A stretch of 32,113 nt of DNA, from assembly GCF_000519305.1 (NCBI RefSeq), contig NZ_JAFG01000022.1, forward strand, positions 1 through 32,113, given 5' to 3'. Shown piece by piece: positions 8,408 through 16,501 of the stretch (position 1 is its first letter; each line of letters begins with the position of its first letter). The translations under genes and the position numbers were made by a program. The DNA comes from Mesorhizobium ciceri WSM4083. Its GTDB lineage: Bacteria > Pseudomonadota > Alphaproteobacteria > Rhizobiales > Rhizobiaceae. The notes beneath the pieces are model-generated. The model was not told the origin of the DNA. It did not search any database and worked only from the letters and a program-made list of their open reading frames with translations.

Positions 8408-9337
8408 TTACTGCAGCTCGCGCGCGCGCCCGGCACCATTCCCGGTTTCTATTGACGCCATATTGGCTAGCATCATTTCCGCGACGTTGAAGGTGTGCCG
8501 CCCTTGCCGCGAAATCAGGCTAGCGTCAATGTCTGGATAGATAAAGAAGGGAAGCGAAATTCGATCACTCAGACCATTGTGCGCGACCTGATGCGGCGTA
8601 CTCATGAAGCGATCGTCGCTCAGGGCCTGAAGCATATCGCCCAAATTGACTACGAGACTGTCGGGCAGGCTCGGCACTGGCATCCAGCGCCCGCGCAACC
8701 ACACCTGCAATGACCGGGTGGGTAGTTCCTCTTGCAGCAGCAGCGTGAAGAAGCCACCGTCGGTGTGCTTGGCGCACGTGCCGCCGCGAGCTGGGTATCG
8801 AATTACGCGTTGCCCCAGCGTCGGCGGGCTGAAATGGCGCCGGAACCAGCCTTGTTCCAAACCGATCAAGTCGGCAAGCTCGGTTCCGAGCTGCGGGATA
8901 ACTCCGCGGAGCACGGTAGCCTGCAAAGCAAGCAGGCTCGGCGCGAAACCAGGAGCCACGACTTCATCCGGAAACAGCGTGCTCCCGGCAAACGGACGAC
9001 GGTCGCCTTCGCTGTCGATTCCGAGATCAAACACTTCCTTTGGATCGCGGCCGGCGTCGCGATGTAGAATTTCGACGCGCAATGGACTGTATCCACGGGC
9101 GATAGTGGGATACATGCCTTGAGCTGCGTGACCGAAGCGTTGTTTGACCGACTCCGGCAACGCGAAGAACCGCCGGGAAGCCTCGATCCCTTGCACAATC
9201 TGCTCCTTCGGTATGCCGTGCTCGACAAGATAGAAGAACCCGTACTCCTGGCAGGCCATTTGTAGGCGACGCCGCTCTTCACGTTGGGTTGCATCGGCGC
9301 CCAGTTTCGCAAGTGAAATTAGTGGCAGCGCGTCCAT
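8408..9337 (-). CDS. 2-oxoglutarate/Fe(II) oxygenase, isopenicillin-N-synthase family
   Basis: A 309-residue intact oxidase of the plant/fungal-like IPNS-DIOX family. The N-terminal DIOX_N part (residues 1-100) begins PLISLAKLG and has EYGFFYLVEHGIP. The catalytic jelly-roll has the iron ligands H191 and D193 (AKHTDGG) and the distal H249 (STPHQV), with the R259-x-S261 pair (DRIS) that binds the 2-oxoglutarate carboxylate. All key residues are present, so it should be an active soluble dioxygenase; the substrate cannot be told from sequence. Start ATG 9337 has AAGGGATGA upstream. It stands alone between gene-free stretches. In rhizobia such enzymes have been linked to small-molecule and hormone-type metabolism, but nothing here decides this. 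Confidence 0.8.
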   Translation of the reverse strand: MDALPLISLAKLGADATQREERRRLQMACQEYGFFYLVEHGIPKEQIVQGIEASRRFFALPESVKQRFGHAAQGMYPTIARGYSPLRVEILHRDAGRDPKEVFDLGIDSEGDRRPFAGSTLFPDEVVAPGFAPSLLALQATVLRGVIPQLGTELADLIGLEQGWFRRHFSPPTLGQRVIRYPARGGTCAKHTDGGFFTLLLQEELPTRSLQVWLRGRWMPVPSLPDSLVVNLGDMLQALSDDRFMSTPHQVAHNGLSDRISLPFFIYPDIDASLISRQGRHTFNVAEMMLANMASIETGNGAGRARELQ

Positions 9338-10216
9338 AATCGTTCATCCCTTGACGTTTTCGGCCTTGTGAGGCTCCTGAAAGCTTGGAAGTCACATCCT
9401 TGCCCGCGATACATCTCCCAACTTGGTGCGTTGGACATACACAATTTTCTAACACGTTGTCGGGAATAGTAACATTACAGCTACAATAGGACTCCCCAGT
9501 ATATTATTAAAACTGACAATTATCGCGTAACATTTCTGACCCAAGACTGCTCGACGTCACGTGGCAATCAGCCGGAAACCCGGTCGCTACCAGACCATTC
9601 AACGAAGCCGCTGACGCGGCATGTGTGCCTCCTGGTGCGCAAACAGTTTATGGCGCAGCAAGAACATCGACCGCCGCAAACGCCAATTGCGGTCCATACC
9701 GACGTGCGGCTTTCGCTGGTCAACTTGACGCCGGCCGACATCGCCGGCGGAGGCGCCCGGTTTAAGCTCAAGGCAAGGCCGTCACCCAGATCATCGACCC
9801 GCCCGAACAACTAGCAGCGCTTCCAATTCCTGCTGCGCGGTCGACGCAACTTCAGCTGACATACGGCGGCGCCTTGTGTGCTACTACGAGCAACACATCG
9901 ATGTCGGTGACGCCGTGATCCTCCTCGAGTTGAGCCCAACCTGCTGGAGAGAACCGTTTGTCGGCCAGTCTCGGGCCGGGAACCTGGGGGACTAACACCA
10001 ATCTCGCTGCTGTGTAGTTTGCATGCCGACATCGTTCCGCTAGGTTTTCATTCTCGGGAAGATGTTTTTCGTCGATTAATTACGCCGTGTACAAACTTGT
10101 CACGCGGAAAACGACGAACAATCTGACAATGTATATTCCGGAACGCGAATGTTGCACTCGAATAACGTCGAGGCAATACATATTTACGACAATTAACCAA
10201 TTCAATTGCCCGTCAG
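9338..10216. other. gene-free stretch between 2OG oxygenase and LuxR-type gene
   Basis: The left 220 bases are AT-rich and may hold the oxygenase promoter. Bases 9560-10030 are GC-rich with coding-like bias in shifting frames (for example a patch reading VRLSLVNLTPADI in one frame and IDPPEQLAALPIP in another), suggesting a decayed gene that I could not identify. Bases 10060-10210 are AT-rich again, upstream of the LuxR-type gene. Confidence 0.4.
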
Positions 10217-10558
10217 ATGCTAAATCGATCAGACTTGCCCAGGAAAGGCGAACAGCCCGTAGCTTTACACCCGGCAGTTCGTGCCCACTGGCAACATCCT
10301 GCAAACGGCTGCGGAGCAGAGACTGTGGAAGACCGACCGATCAGAGGCGCTGAGGAGACACCTTCCCTTTCGCCGAGAGAAAAGGAGTGTATCCTGTGGA
10401 CCGCGAAAGGAAAATCCTCCTGGGAAATTGGCCAAATCATAGGCATTTCAGTGAACACAGTTAACTTTCATATTAAGAACGTCATGAGAAAGCTGGACAC
10501 TGGCAGCAGGACTACAGCCGCCATAAAGGCAATGAAATCTGGAATTATTGAAATGTAA
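10217..10558 (+). CDS. LuxR-family DNA-binding protein lacking a signal-binding domain
   Basis: The last 65 residues are a textbook LuxR/GerE helix-turn-helix: LSPREKECILWTAKGKSSWEIG, then IGISVNTVNFHIKNVMRKL and a basic tail ending AAIKAMKSGIIEM. This matches the quorum-sensing (TraR/MrtR-like) branch of rhizobia. The first half (about 48 residues) is not the acyl-homoserine-lactone domain, and the frame is closed 51 nt upstream of the ATG. It is therefore either a natural domain-only regulator or the 3' end of a truncated LuxR gene. No ribosome binding site is evident before 10217. A HTH-only protein could compete with full-length LuxR proteins for DNA, which is inference. Confidence 0.68.
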   Translation: MLNRSDLPRKGEQPVALHPAVRAHWQHPANGCGAETVEDRPIRGAEETPSLSPREKECILWTAKGKSSWEIGQIIGISVNTVNFHIKNVMRKLDTGSRTTAAIKAMKSGIIEM

Positions 10559-11042
10559 GCTACGCTTATAGATTAGGAGCGCGTAGCATTCCGATTTCTC
10601 GGCCGTTCTGTTGCGGAGAATAACATCTCTTTGGCAGAATATTTTCACCTAGATGTGCCCAGCGGCGGGTGCACCAATCGGGTCCATTTCATGAGTCGAA
10701 GGTCGGCAGCGTCCACTGCGCGCCGCGCGATCTATCATCGAGGAGGGAGACGTCTTGCCTGTAGTTTCTCCCGTTGCTTCTATCTTTGCTTGACCTCACC
10801 TCGCGGTGCATGCTCGGCTACGCTCTTTGAAACGTGAGACGATGCCAGCTCCCAACTCCCAGGAAGGTTCGGCAACAACAGCCTGTGGCTCACGGAGGTC
10901 GGGGCTCTTATAGGCCGTGATTAAGCGGACAGAGATAACTTCTAAGTCAACCGCGCACCAGGCAGTGACGCGATAGACAATCGGTACCTGTGTCGGCGAG
11001 GGGTGGCACCTAAGGCGCCCCGGCAGGATTGGCCATCCAACG
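10559..11042. other. gene-free stretch
   Basis: A minus-strand frame (10796-11077) overlaps the end of the 2OG oxygenase gene but has no recognisable domain. No RNA or repeat was seen. Confidence 0.35.
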
Positions 11043-11885
11043 TCAGGTCCACCAGAGAACAAGATCCGGTCGCGCAAATCCGAAAAAGCAATTCAGCAGC
11101 ACGCGACGCTTTCCGTTGCCTGATTGACCGGTAACCCCATGAACGAAACCGCCGTCAAGTAGCGCGATATCCCCGGCCTTGAGCTGGATTTCGCGACTAG
11201 GCACGGCCTCGAGATAAGCTGCGGAGTAGGGATATCCCGTGGTCTCCACACCCTGCGCCTTTCGATCTGCGACTGTCGGCTTGTGACTCCATAGCCTCAA
11301 GTTTCCACCTTCCTCAGGCATGCTGGGATAAAAGTTGAGTGCTGCGACGGTGTTGTGCGCCACCGCAGAAAGCTCGTAATCGTTCCCAGCACGTAACACT
11401 TGAGCGACATCGTCGTGGGGGTCCAAGGAAAATGTGCCGCTTCCGGTCCAACTGAGAGCCCGACAAACGTTCGCCTGACCGTGTTCTGAGCGCGCCAGCC
11501 GCAATTCAATGCCTTGGTTGTGAAGCTCGCGCTTCAACGCGTCGAATAGGGCTCGGACCGGGTCAACTAGATTGCCAAAAAGGGCGTCAACGTGCGGCCG
11601 CGCATTATCCGCCTCCTTGAAATAGGTGGCTGCATCCTTCCTGTAGTGGGATGCGCCGACATATTGTCCGGGGACGCCATCTTTGCGCTCGTTGAGACCG
11701 GGGCTGCCAAAAAAATTCGTGGTGATCTCCTCAGCTACTACGGTGCTGAAACCTTGCTTGATGTGAAGAGCCGTGATCTCACCTTTAAGGACCGATATGA
11801 TGTCCGCAGTGCTGATCGAGCCGGTTCGTTCCTTGATCGTAAGAGGCGAGATGGCCGGCGTTTGAGGTACTTGGTTAGTCGCCAT
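11043..11885 (-). CDS. 2OG-Fe(II) oxygenase, probable amino-acid hydroxylase
   Basis: A 280-residue dioxygenase with a prolyl-4-hydroxylase-like jelly roll. The iron triad is visible as H157 and D159 in DPHDDVAQ and H249 in GGFVHGVTG; R260/R261 in KRRVLLNCFF would bind 2-oxoglutarate. Start ATG 11885 was chosen because AGGAGA lies 7 nt upstream; the frame opens earlier, inside the preceding gene. It overlaps the 3' end of the aminotransferase gene by 11 nt, so the two are almost certainly translationally coupled. The operon context suggests it acts on the aminotransferase product or its precursor, such as a diamino acid; the substrate is unknown. No signal peptide. All catalytic residues are present. 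Confidence 0.78.
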   Translation of the reverse strand: MATNQVPQTPAISPLTIKERTGSISTADIISVLKGEITALHIKQGFSTVVAEEITTNFFGSPGLNERKDGVPGQYVGASHYRKDAATYFKEADNARPHVDALFGNLVDPVRALFDALKRELHNQGIELRLARSEHGQANVCRALSWTGSGTFSLDPHDDVAQVLRAGNDYELSAVAHNTVAALNFYPSMPEEGGNLRLWSHKPTVADRKAQGVETTGYPYSAAYLEAVPSREIQLKAGDIALLDGGFVHGVTGQSGNGKRRVLLNCFFGFARPDLVLWWT

Positions 11886-13134
11886 TGGTTTTCTCCTGAA
11901 GTGCCAGATCGAGGATGGCAATGCCGTGATCGAGTTCGTCATCTGAGATGGTTATCGGCGGAAGGACCTTGATGACGTCGCGATTTGGCCCCGAGGACTC
12001 GATCAGCAGGCCGTTTTCGAATGCGACATCGTGCACACGGCCAACAACGGCCTGTGAATGGCACTTGAGTCCGGTCATCAGACCACGGCCGCGCTTTTGT
12101 TCGATGCACTTGGGGAATTTCGCAACGAGGCGATCAAGGTGTTCTTGCAGTTTGACGGCCGTCCGCTCGACGGCTGTAGTAAACTGCCTATCGGACCACA
12201 TTGCGCACATGGCCGCGGAAGTCACGAAGGCGAGATTATTGCCTCTGAAAGTCCCGCTGTGTTCTCCCGGATTCCATATGTCCATGTCGGGGCGAATCAG
12301 AACTATGGACAACGGATTACCTGAACCGCTTAGCGATTTCGAAAGACACACGATGTCGGGCTCGATTTTCGCGAACTCGAACGAGAAGAAATCGCCCGTT
12401 CGACCCGACCCTGCCTGAATGTCATCGACGATGAAAACAACGTCGTGCTTACGGCAAATGCGCTGAATTTCTGAGAGCCATGGTGCGGATGCGGTGTTCA
12501 TGCCGCCTTCTGCCTGGATGGGTTCCAGGATGATTGCGGCCGGCTTTTCTATCCCGCTGCCTGGGTCGCCCAACACGTGACCGATGTAACTCGCGGAATC
12601 GAAAGTTTGGTTCGGATAGTTCTCGTAAGGGACACGGATCACATCGTGGCGAGCAACGCCGCCAAGCTGTCTGGTTGACGCTGAACCCGACACCGCCAAG
12701 GAGCCGAGCGACATGCCATGGTACGAATTTGTGAAGGCCATGACACTTGAGCGGCCGGTATATTTTCGCGCCAGCGCCAACGCCGCTTCGTTAGCGTTTG
12801 TCCCGGTCGGCCCAGGAAACTGTATCTTGTAAGAAAGGCCCCGGGGCTTCAGGATCGAATCGACGAACACTTCGATGAAATCACGCTTTGCAGATGTATA
12901 CATATCAAGCGACAAGACAATATTTTGATCGGCGAGATATTGAATTGCCGGCCCAATGATATCCGGGTTATTATGGCCGTAGTTGAGGGCACCTGACCCT
13001 ACAAGGAAATCAATATATGGTTTTCCTGACTCGTCCCAGATTGTCGCCCCAAGTGACTTTTTAAAGACTGTTGGAAATGATCGTCCATATCGACGAACGT
13101 TAGACTCATAAGCTTCAAAAATGTCGATATCCAT
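11875..13134 (-). CDS. class III aminotransferase, EctB-like (diaminobutyrate:2-oxoglutarate type)
   Basis: A 419-residue fold-type I PLP enzyme. Seen are the N-terminal MDIDIFEAYESNVR motif typical of EctB/diaminobutyrate aminotransferases, the FPGPTGTNANEAALALARK cofactor loop, NSYHGMSLG, EPIQAEGG, the VDDIQAGSGRTG segment with D238 contacting PLP, and the Schiff-base lysine K266 in CLSKSLSGSG. The EctB family interconverts L-aspartate semialdehyde and L-2,4-diaminobutyrate. The rest of the ectoine pathway (ectA, ectC) is absent, so it is not an ectoine operon; the partner is the overlapping 2OG oxygenase. Start ATG 13134 has GAGG about 8 nt upstream. Intact; exact substrate not determinable. 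Confidence 0.82.
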   Translation of the reverse strand: MDIDIFEAYESNVRRYGRSFPTVFKKSLGATIWDESGKPYIDFLVGSGALNYGHNNPDIIGPAIQYLADQNIVLSLDMYTSAKRDFIEVFVDSILKPRGLSYKIQFPGPTGTNANEAALALARKYTGRSSVMAFTNSYHGMSLGSLAVSGSASTRQLGGVARHDVIRVPYENYPNQTFDSASYIGHVLGDPGSGIEKPAAIILEPIQAEGGMNTASAPWLSEIQRICRKHDVVFIVDDIQAGSGRTGDFFSFEFAKIEPDIVCLSKSLSGSGNPLSIVLIRPDMDIWNPGEHSGTFRGNNLAFVTSAAMCAMWSDRQFTTAVERTAVKLQEHLDRLVAKFPKCIEQKRGRGLMTGLKCHSQAVVGRVHDVAFENGLLIESSGPNRDVIKVLPPITISDDELDHGIAILDLALQEKTNGD

Positions 13135-13993
13135 TAAATAACCTCATACGGCTCGCGATCAACGCTGCAGGTTCTATGTTCACACATTCCAAACCATTGA
13201 TTTCGACGATTAGCTGTGGCCAATATCGGACGTGCAGTGAATGTATCATTGTCAGCGACTTGCATTCGCTAAGAGTCTGTAAATTTGTTTGACGAATCTG
13301 TTGCAACGCTTTGGGTATCGACAGCGTGGCAGTACCCGCCTTTGCGGCAACGTTATCGGTGGCGTTGTTGGCGAGGGCGACTGACACAACCGCACCGCTT
13401 TTCCAGCATGACTGCAACCACGCTGCTTGTATTTCTCTACGTCGGCCGCAACGGATCCTTGCCGACAAGTAGCTGTGGCTAATAGCAATTTCTCTCCTTC
13501 GATGTGACGGCGAGACCGGTGCTCGCTCGAGTTTGGCTTTGGAACGCGGGCGAGCCAGACCGCGAATTGGCGACAGAAATGGATTTGGCCGCGACCTTTA
13601 ATCGTGGCCGTGGCCGCCTTGGCGGTGATTGCGCTGTTCCCTCGGCGGCGTGTTGGCCCACACCTGGCTTCACGGCATATTGAATGCCTCAGTCGGCCCT
13701 CGCGAGATGGCGGCCGCACTACAGTCCATGGACCGAGCACGCGAATGGTATTCGGCACCCACCAGCCGACGCAGAATCGACGGCGCCTGCTTCGAGAAGG
13801 CGCGATCGATGCGGCTATCGACCACCCGGTGTTCGCCACCGACTGCGTGGTCACGACGGCGCGGCTTTTAGAGCGCGGCACACTAAAAGTTCCCAGCGTT
13901 ACACTGGTCAACATTCATATGACCGGAAATGCTGGCTCAGGCGACGACACTGGCGATTTGTCCGACGCCGCTTCTGTACGGAAAGTTTCACTC
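13135..13993. other. long gene-free stretch upstream of the aminotransferase operon and of the NifA site
   Basis: Bases 13135-13300 should hold the promoter of the aminotransferase operon, but no sigma-54 or NifA motif was found there. Bases 13300-13900 have open frames on both strands that lack recognisable domains, including a 174-codon extension of the iscA-like frame. Probably decayed DNA. Confidence 0.4.
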
Positions 13994-14009
13994 TGTCCGA
14001 CATCCGACA
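13994..14009 (+). promoter_or_regulatory. NifA upstream activator sequence (TGT-N10-ACA)
   Basis: TGTCCGACATCCGACA is an exact match to the NifA binding consensus. It lies 64 bp upstream of the -24 element at 14073, a normal distance for NifA acting through DNA looping on RpoN polymerase. Confidence 0.78.
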
Positions 14010-14072
14010 ATTGTTGGATGTCAGACTGGGCGCCAAATCCGCCAACCCGTTGTTTTATGGATTGGTGCTCTC

Positions 14073-14088
14073 TGGCACGTTCTGTGCA
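14073..14088 (+). promoter_or_regulatory. sigma-54 (RpoN) -24/-12 promoter of the iscA-nifU-like-que cluster
   Basis: TGGCACGTTCTGTGCA matches TGGCAC-N5-TTGCA with one mismatch; the invariant GG and GC are 10 bp apart. The predicted transcript starts near 14099, about 27 nt before the iscA-like ATG. The paired NifA site makes the call strong. Confidence 0.82.
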
Positions 14089-14125
14089 GCGTGGCTTGCG
14101 AACGCATCAGCAAGAAAATAGTCCC

Positions 14126-14446
14126 ATGATCACACTCACGGAAAACGCCGTCGCTGCCGTCAAGGACGCGCTTTCCCGCGCCGACGAACCGGCGGAGGGC
14201 TTTCGCATCATGGTCGAGGCGGGCGGCTGCGCCGGCCTCAAATACCTGATGGGCCTGGAACGCGTCTCGCGCGAGGGCGATGCCGTCATTGAGACGGGTG
14301 GGGTCAAGGTGTTTGTCGACGCAACCTCCCAGCCCCATCTCGCCGGCATGACCGTTGACTTCGTCACGGACCTGGATTCCTCCGGCTTTGTCTTCGACAA
14401 TCCCAACGCGCGGCACAAATGCGCCTGCGGCAAATCCTTCGGCTAG
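14126..14446 (+). CDS. IscA/HesB-type iron-sulfur cluster assembly protein
   Basis: A 106-residue A-type carrier that passes Fe-S clusters to target proteins. All three conserved cysteines are seen: one in GGCAGLKY (about C34) and two in the C-terminal CACGKSF. The domain spans the whole protein. The frame is open far upstream, but ATG 14126 is chosen because it gives the exact family length and lies just downstream of the sigma-54 start point. It is the first gene after a NifA-dependent promoter, so it is probably the nif-specific IscA (hesB/NifIscA) that supports nitrogenase maturation in bacteroids. It is followed after 26 bp by a NifU-like gene, a logical carrier-scaffold pair. Confidence 0.88.
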   Translation: MITLTENAVAAVKDALSRADEPAEGFRIMVEAGGCAGLKYLMGLERVSREGDAVIETGGVKVFVDATSQPHLAGMTVDFVTDLDSSGFVFDNPNARHKCACGKSFG

Positions 14447-14472
14447 CCGCCATCACGACAAGGATCGGTGCC

Positions 14473-14934
14473 ATGCGGGACGACACCGACAACGTCTACA
14501 TCATCAGCGACAAGATCTATTTTATCGACCCGAACAATGTCGGCGCTTTGGACGCCCCCAATGCGGCAGGCGAGGTCGCCGCCGTCGCCTGCGGCAGTGG
14601 GCTTAAATTGACGATGGGTTTCGACCGTAAGACCCAAATGATCACCGCCGCAGCGTTCCAGACCTTCGGCCGCGGCTCGGCAATAACCGCCTGCTCGACA
14701 TTTACGGAATTCATCCTCGGCAAGACCATCGATGAAGCCCTTCAGATCGCCGATCAGGACATGGCGGATTTTCTCCGCGCCCTGCCGCCGCACACGACAT
14801 ACTCATCGCACGAGCGCCTCATCCTGGAGCGCGGCTTGCGGCTGATGAGCGAGTTCTTCCGTGCCGTGAGGCAGGCTTTCGAGGAGACGCCAGGATTCTC
14901 ACGCCTAGTCCTTGTCAAGGCATCATCGCCATGA
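14473..14934 (+). CDS. NifU/IscU-like scaffold domain protein with missing cysteines
   Basis: A 153-residue protein resembling the N-terminal NifU/IscU scaffold domain: FIDPNNVGALDAPN, GEVAAVACGSGLKLTM, an FQTFGRGSAITACSTFTEF block and IDEALQIADQDMADFLRALPP. IscU proteins bind the nascent cluster with three cysteines and an Asp. Here the first Cys is present (C40), but the usual GD after it is GS, the second Cys position is R67 (FGRGS instead of FGCGS), and the HCS third-Cys motif is replaced by YSS. A lone C74 is nearby. It therefore cannot bind a cluster in the standard way, although the frame is intact and the residues flanking these sites are conserved. The C-terminal NifU thioredoxin-like and [2Fe-2S] domains are absent. 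Co-transcribed with the iscA-like gene. Confidence 0.78.
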   Translation: MRDDTDNVYIISDKIYFIDPNNVGALDAPNAAGEVAAVACGSGLKLTMGFDRKTQMITAAAFQTFGRGSAITACSTFTEFILGKTIDEALQIADQDMADFLRALPPHTTYSSHERLILERGLRLMSEFFRAVRQAFEETPGFSRLVLVKASSP

Positions 14935-15170
14935 GCGACGTGATAGCGGCGTTTCTCGTAGTGATAGGCTTCGAGGAACCAGAGATCCTTGCCCGCAACC
15001 TTCCCCCACTGAACCCTAATTCCGTGTGGAGTTCGGCCGAACCGGTTTTCGGCATCGGGTCTCGACGGTGGACCGAGCTGCAAAACCTGCAATGGGGCAT
15101 TTCCGACCTTTTGCCGCGTCTCGTAAGCGAGCAGAGGCGCTCCCTTGCTCGGCGGAAGGTTGCGTAAGCA
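14935..15170. other. spacer before queE
   Basis: A 236-bp spacer with a 78-codon plus-strand frame (14931-15167) that has no recognisable domain. GGAAGG about 13 nt before the queE ATG may be its ribosome binding site. No separate promoter was recognised. Confidence 0.35.
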
Positions 15171-15806
15171 ATGCCATATGCGGTCAAGGAAATTTTCTAC
15201 ACCCTACAAGGCGAAGGACGAAATGCCGGGCGGGCCGCCGTATTTTGTCGTTTCGCCGGCTGTAACCTTTGGTCGGGACGTGAAGGCGACCGGGCAAGAG
15301 CATTCTGCGGGTTTTGCGACACCGATTTCGTTGGGGTAGATGGCCCCGGTGGCCGACATTTTGACACCGCGCGGGGGCTTGCGTTGGCGGTCGAACAAGC
15401 CTGGCGCGGGTCGGGAACTGGGCAGCGTCTTGTCGTGCTCACCGGAGGGGAACCCCTCCTCCAGATCGATGAAGAACTCCTGGAAGCGCTGCATTCCCTG
15501 GCGTTTGAAATTGCCGTGGAGACCAACGGTACCATTCCCACACCCGCCGGCATCGACTGGCTGTGCGTCAGTCCGAAATGCAATGCACGCCTCGTGGTCA
15601 TGGCAGGGGACGAGCTAAAGCTTGTATATCCTCAGATTGGCGCGGAGCCCGAACATTTCGAACTTCTCGCGTTTGAGCACCTTTTGCTTCAGCCGATGGA
15701 TGGGCCCGAGCGCGAGGCGAATACGGCCGCCGCAGTGGCCTATTGTCTTGCCAACCCACGTTGGCGCCTGAGCCTGCAAACCCACAAACTTCTCGGGATC
15801 CCATGA
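15171..15806 (+). CDS. queE: 7-carboxy-7-deazaguanine synthase (radical SAM)
   Basis: QueE converts 6-carboxy-tetrahydropterin to 7-carboxy-7-deazaguanine, the ring-contraction step on the way to preQ0 and queuosine. The 211-residue protein has the family N-terminus EIFYTLQGEGRNAGR and the special CX14CX2C cluster motif (C31, C46, C49) that binds the [4Fe-4S] cluster, followed by VVLTGGEPLLQ and IAVETNGTIPTP. It ends with the typical RLSLQTHKLLGIP. Its stop overlaps the queD start (ATGA), showing an operon. It lies in the NifA/sigma-54-driven cluster behind the iscA-like and NifU-like genes. Complete and apparently functional. Confidence 0.92.
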   Translation: MPYAVKEIFYTLQGEGRNAGRAAVFCRFAGCNLWSGREGDRARAFCGFCDTDFVGVDGPGGRHFDTARGLALAVEQAWRGSGTGQRLVVLTGGEPLLQIDEELLEALHSLAFEIAVETNGTIPTPAGIDWLCVSPKCNARLVVMAGDELKLVYPQIGAEPEHFELLAFEHLLLQPMDGPEREANTAAAVAYCLANPRWRLSLQTHKLLGIP

Positions 15807-16156
15807 AAATTACGCAAGCTTTCACCTTCGAGGCAGCGCACTGTCTTCCGCGCGTGCCAAAGACCCATCGCTGTCACCGCGTGCATGGCCACTCATACCG
15901 TGTGGAACTGCGTCTGGAAGGGCCCGTCGATCCAGACACGGGCTTTGTCATCGATTTCTTCGATGTCGAGGCTGTGTTCGAACTGCTTCTACAACGTCTC
16001 GACCATCAGTATCTGAATGAGATTGAGGGTCTCGACAATCCGACAGCGGAAAACATTGCGGTCTGGATCTGGAACCAAACCAAGCCGCTTCTTGGCCAAA
16101 TGTGCTCGGCAACAGTCTATGAGACACCGCTGTGCTGGGCTGAATACGGGGGTTGA
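15803..16156 (+). CDS. queD: 6-carboxy-5,6,7,8-tetrahydropterin synthase
   Basis: QueD makes 6-carboxy-tetrahydropterin from 7,8-dihydroneopterin triphosphate, the step before QueE. The 117-residue protein shows the zinc ligands H13 (FEAAHCLP), H28 and H30 (VHGHSY) and the catalytic C24 (HRCHRVHG), plus GFVIDFFDVE, LDHQYLNE and PTAENIAVWIW. It overlaps queE by 4 nt and ends 4 bp before the queC start. Intact. Confidence 0.93.
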   Translation: MKITQAFTFEAAHCLPRVPKTHRCHRVHGHSYRVELRLEGPVDPDTGFVIDFFDVEAVFELLLQRLDHQYLNEIEGLDNPTAENIAVWIWNQTKPLLGQMCSATVYETPLCWAEYGG

Positions 16157-16370
16157 CCCGATGCAACGAGATCCGGGAACCGCACTCGTCCTTTTCTCCG
16201 GCGGCCAGGATTCGACAACCTGCCTGGCCTGGGCGCTGGAGAACTTCGAGCGCGTCGAGACAATCGGCTTCGACTATGGGCAGCGGCATCGGATCGAGCT
16301 CGATGTGCGGCCCCACCTGCTCGGGCGCATTCGAACAGACTTTCCGGCCTGGCGTGGGCGACTAGACTAG

Positions 16371-16385
16371 TTTCCGTCCGTAAAC
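16371..16385 (+). repeat. left terminal inverted repeat of the queC element
   Basis: Pairs with 18018-18032 with one mismatch over 15 bp; CTAG continues the match outward on both sides. Confidence 0.88.
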
Positions 16386-16501
16386 GGCAAGCGATTGATT
16401 CTATTGGGTGAATCGTAGCTTTGCGCGAGCAAGGCCCGGCGGTTTCAGGTATCTTGGATCATGCCACTGATTCCAAAGTCCTGCCACCGCCGGAGCCGAC
16501 A

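Noticed and set aside
10796..11077. Minus-strand frame downstream of the 2OG oxygenase as a small toxin-like gene
   Set aside because: A patch loosely recalls a small toxin, but no family motif holds and it overlaps the end of the oxygenase gene.
13604..14125. 174-codon N-terminal extension of the iscA-like gene
   Set aside because: It would start upstream of the NifA and sigma-54 sites; the family length is met exactly from ATG 14126.
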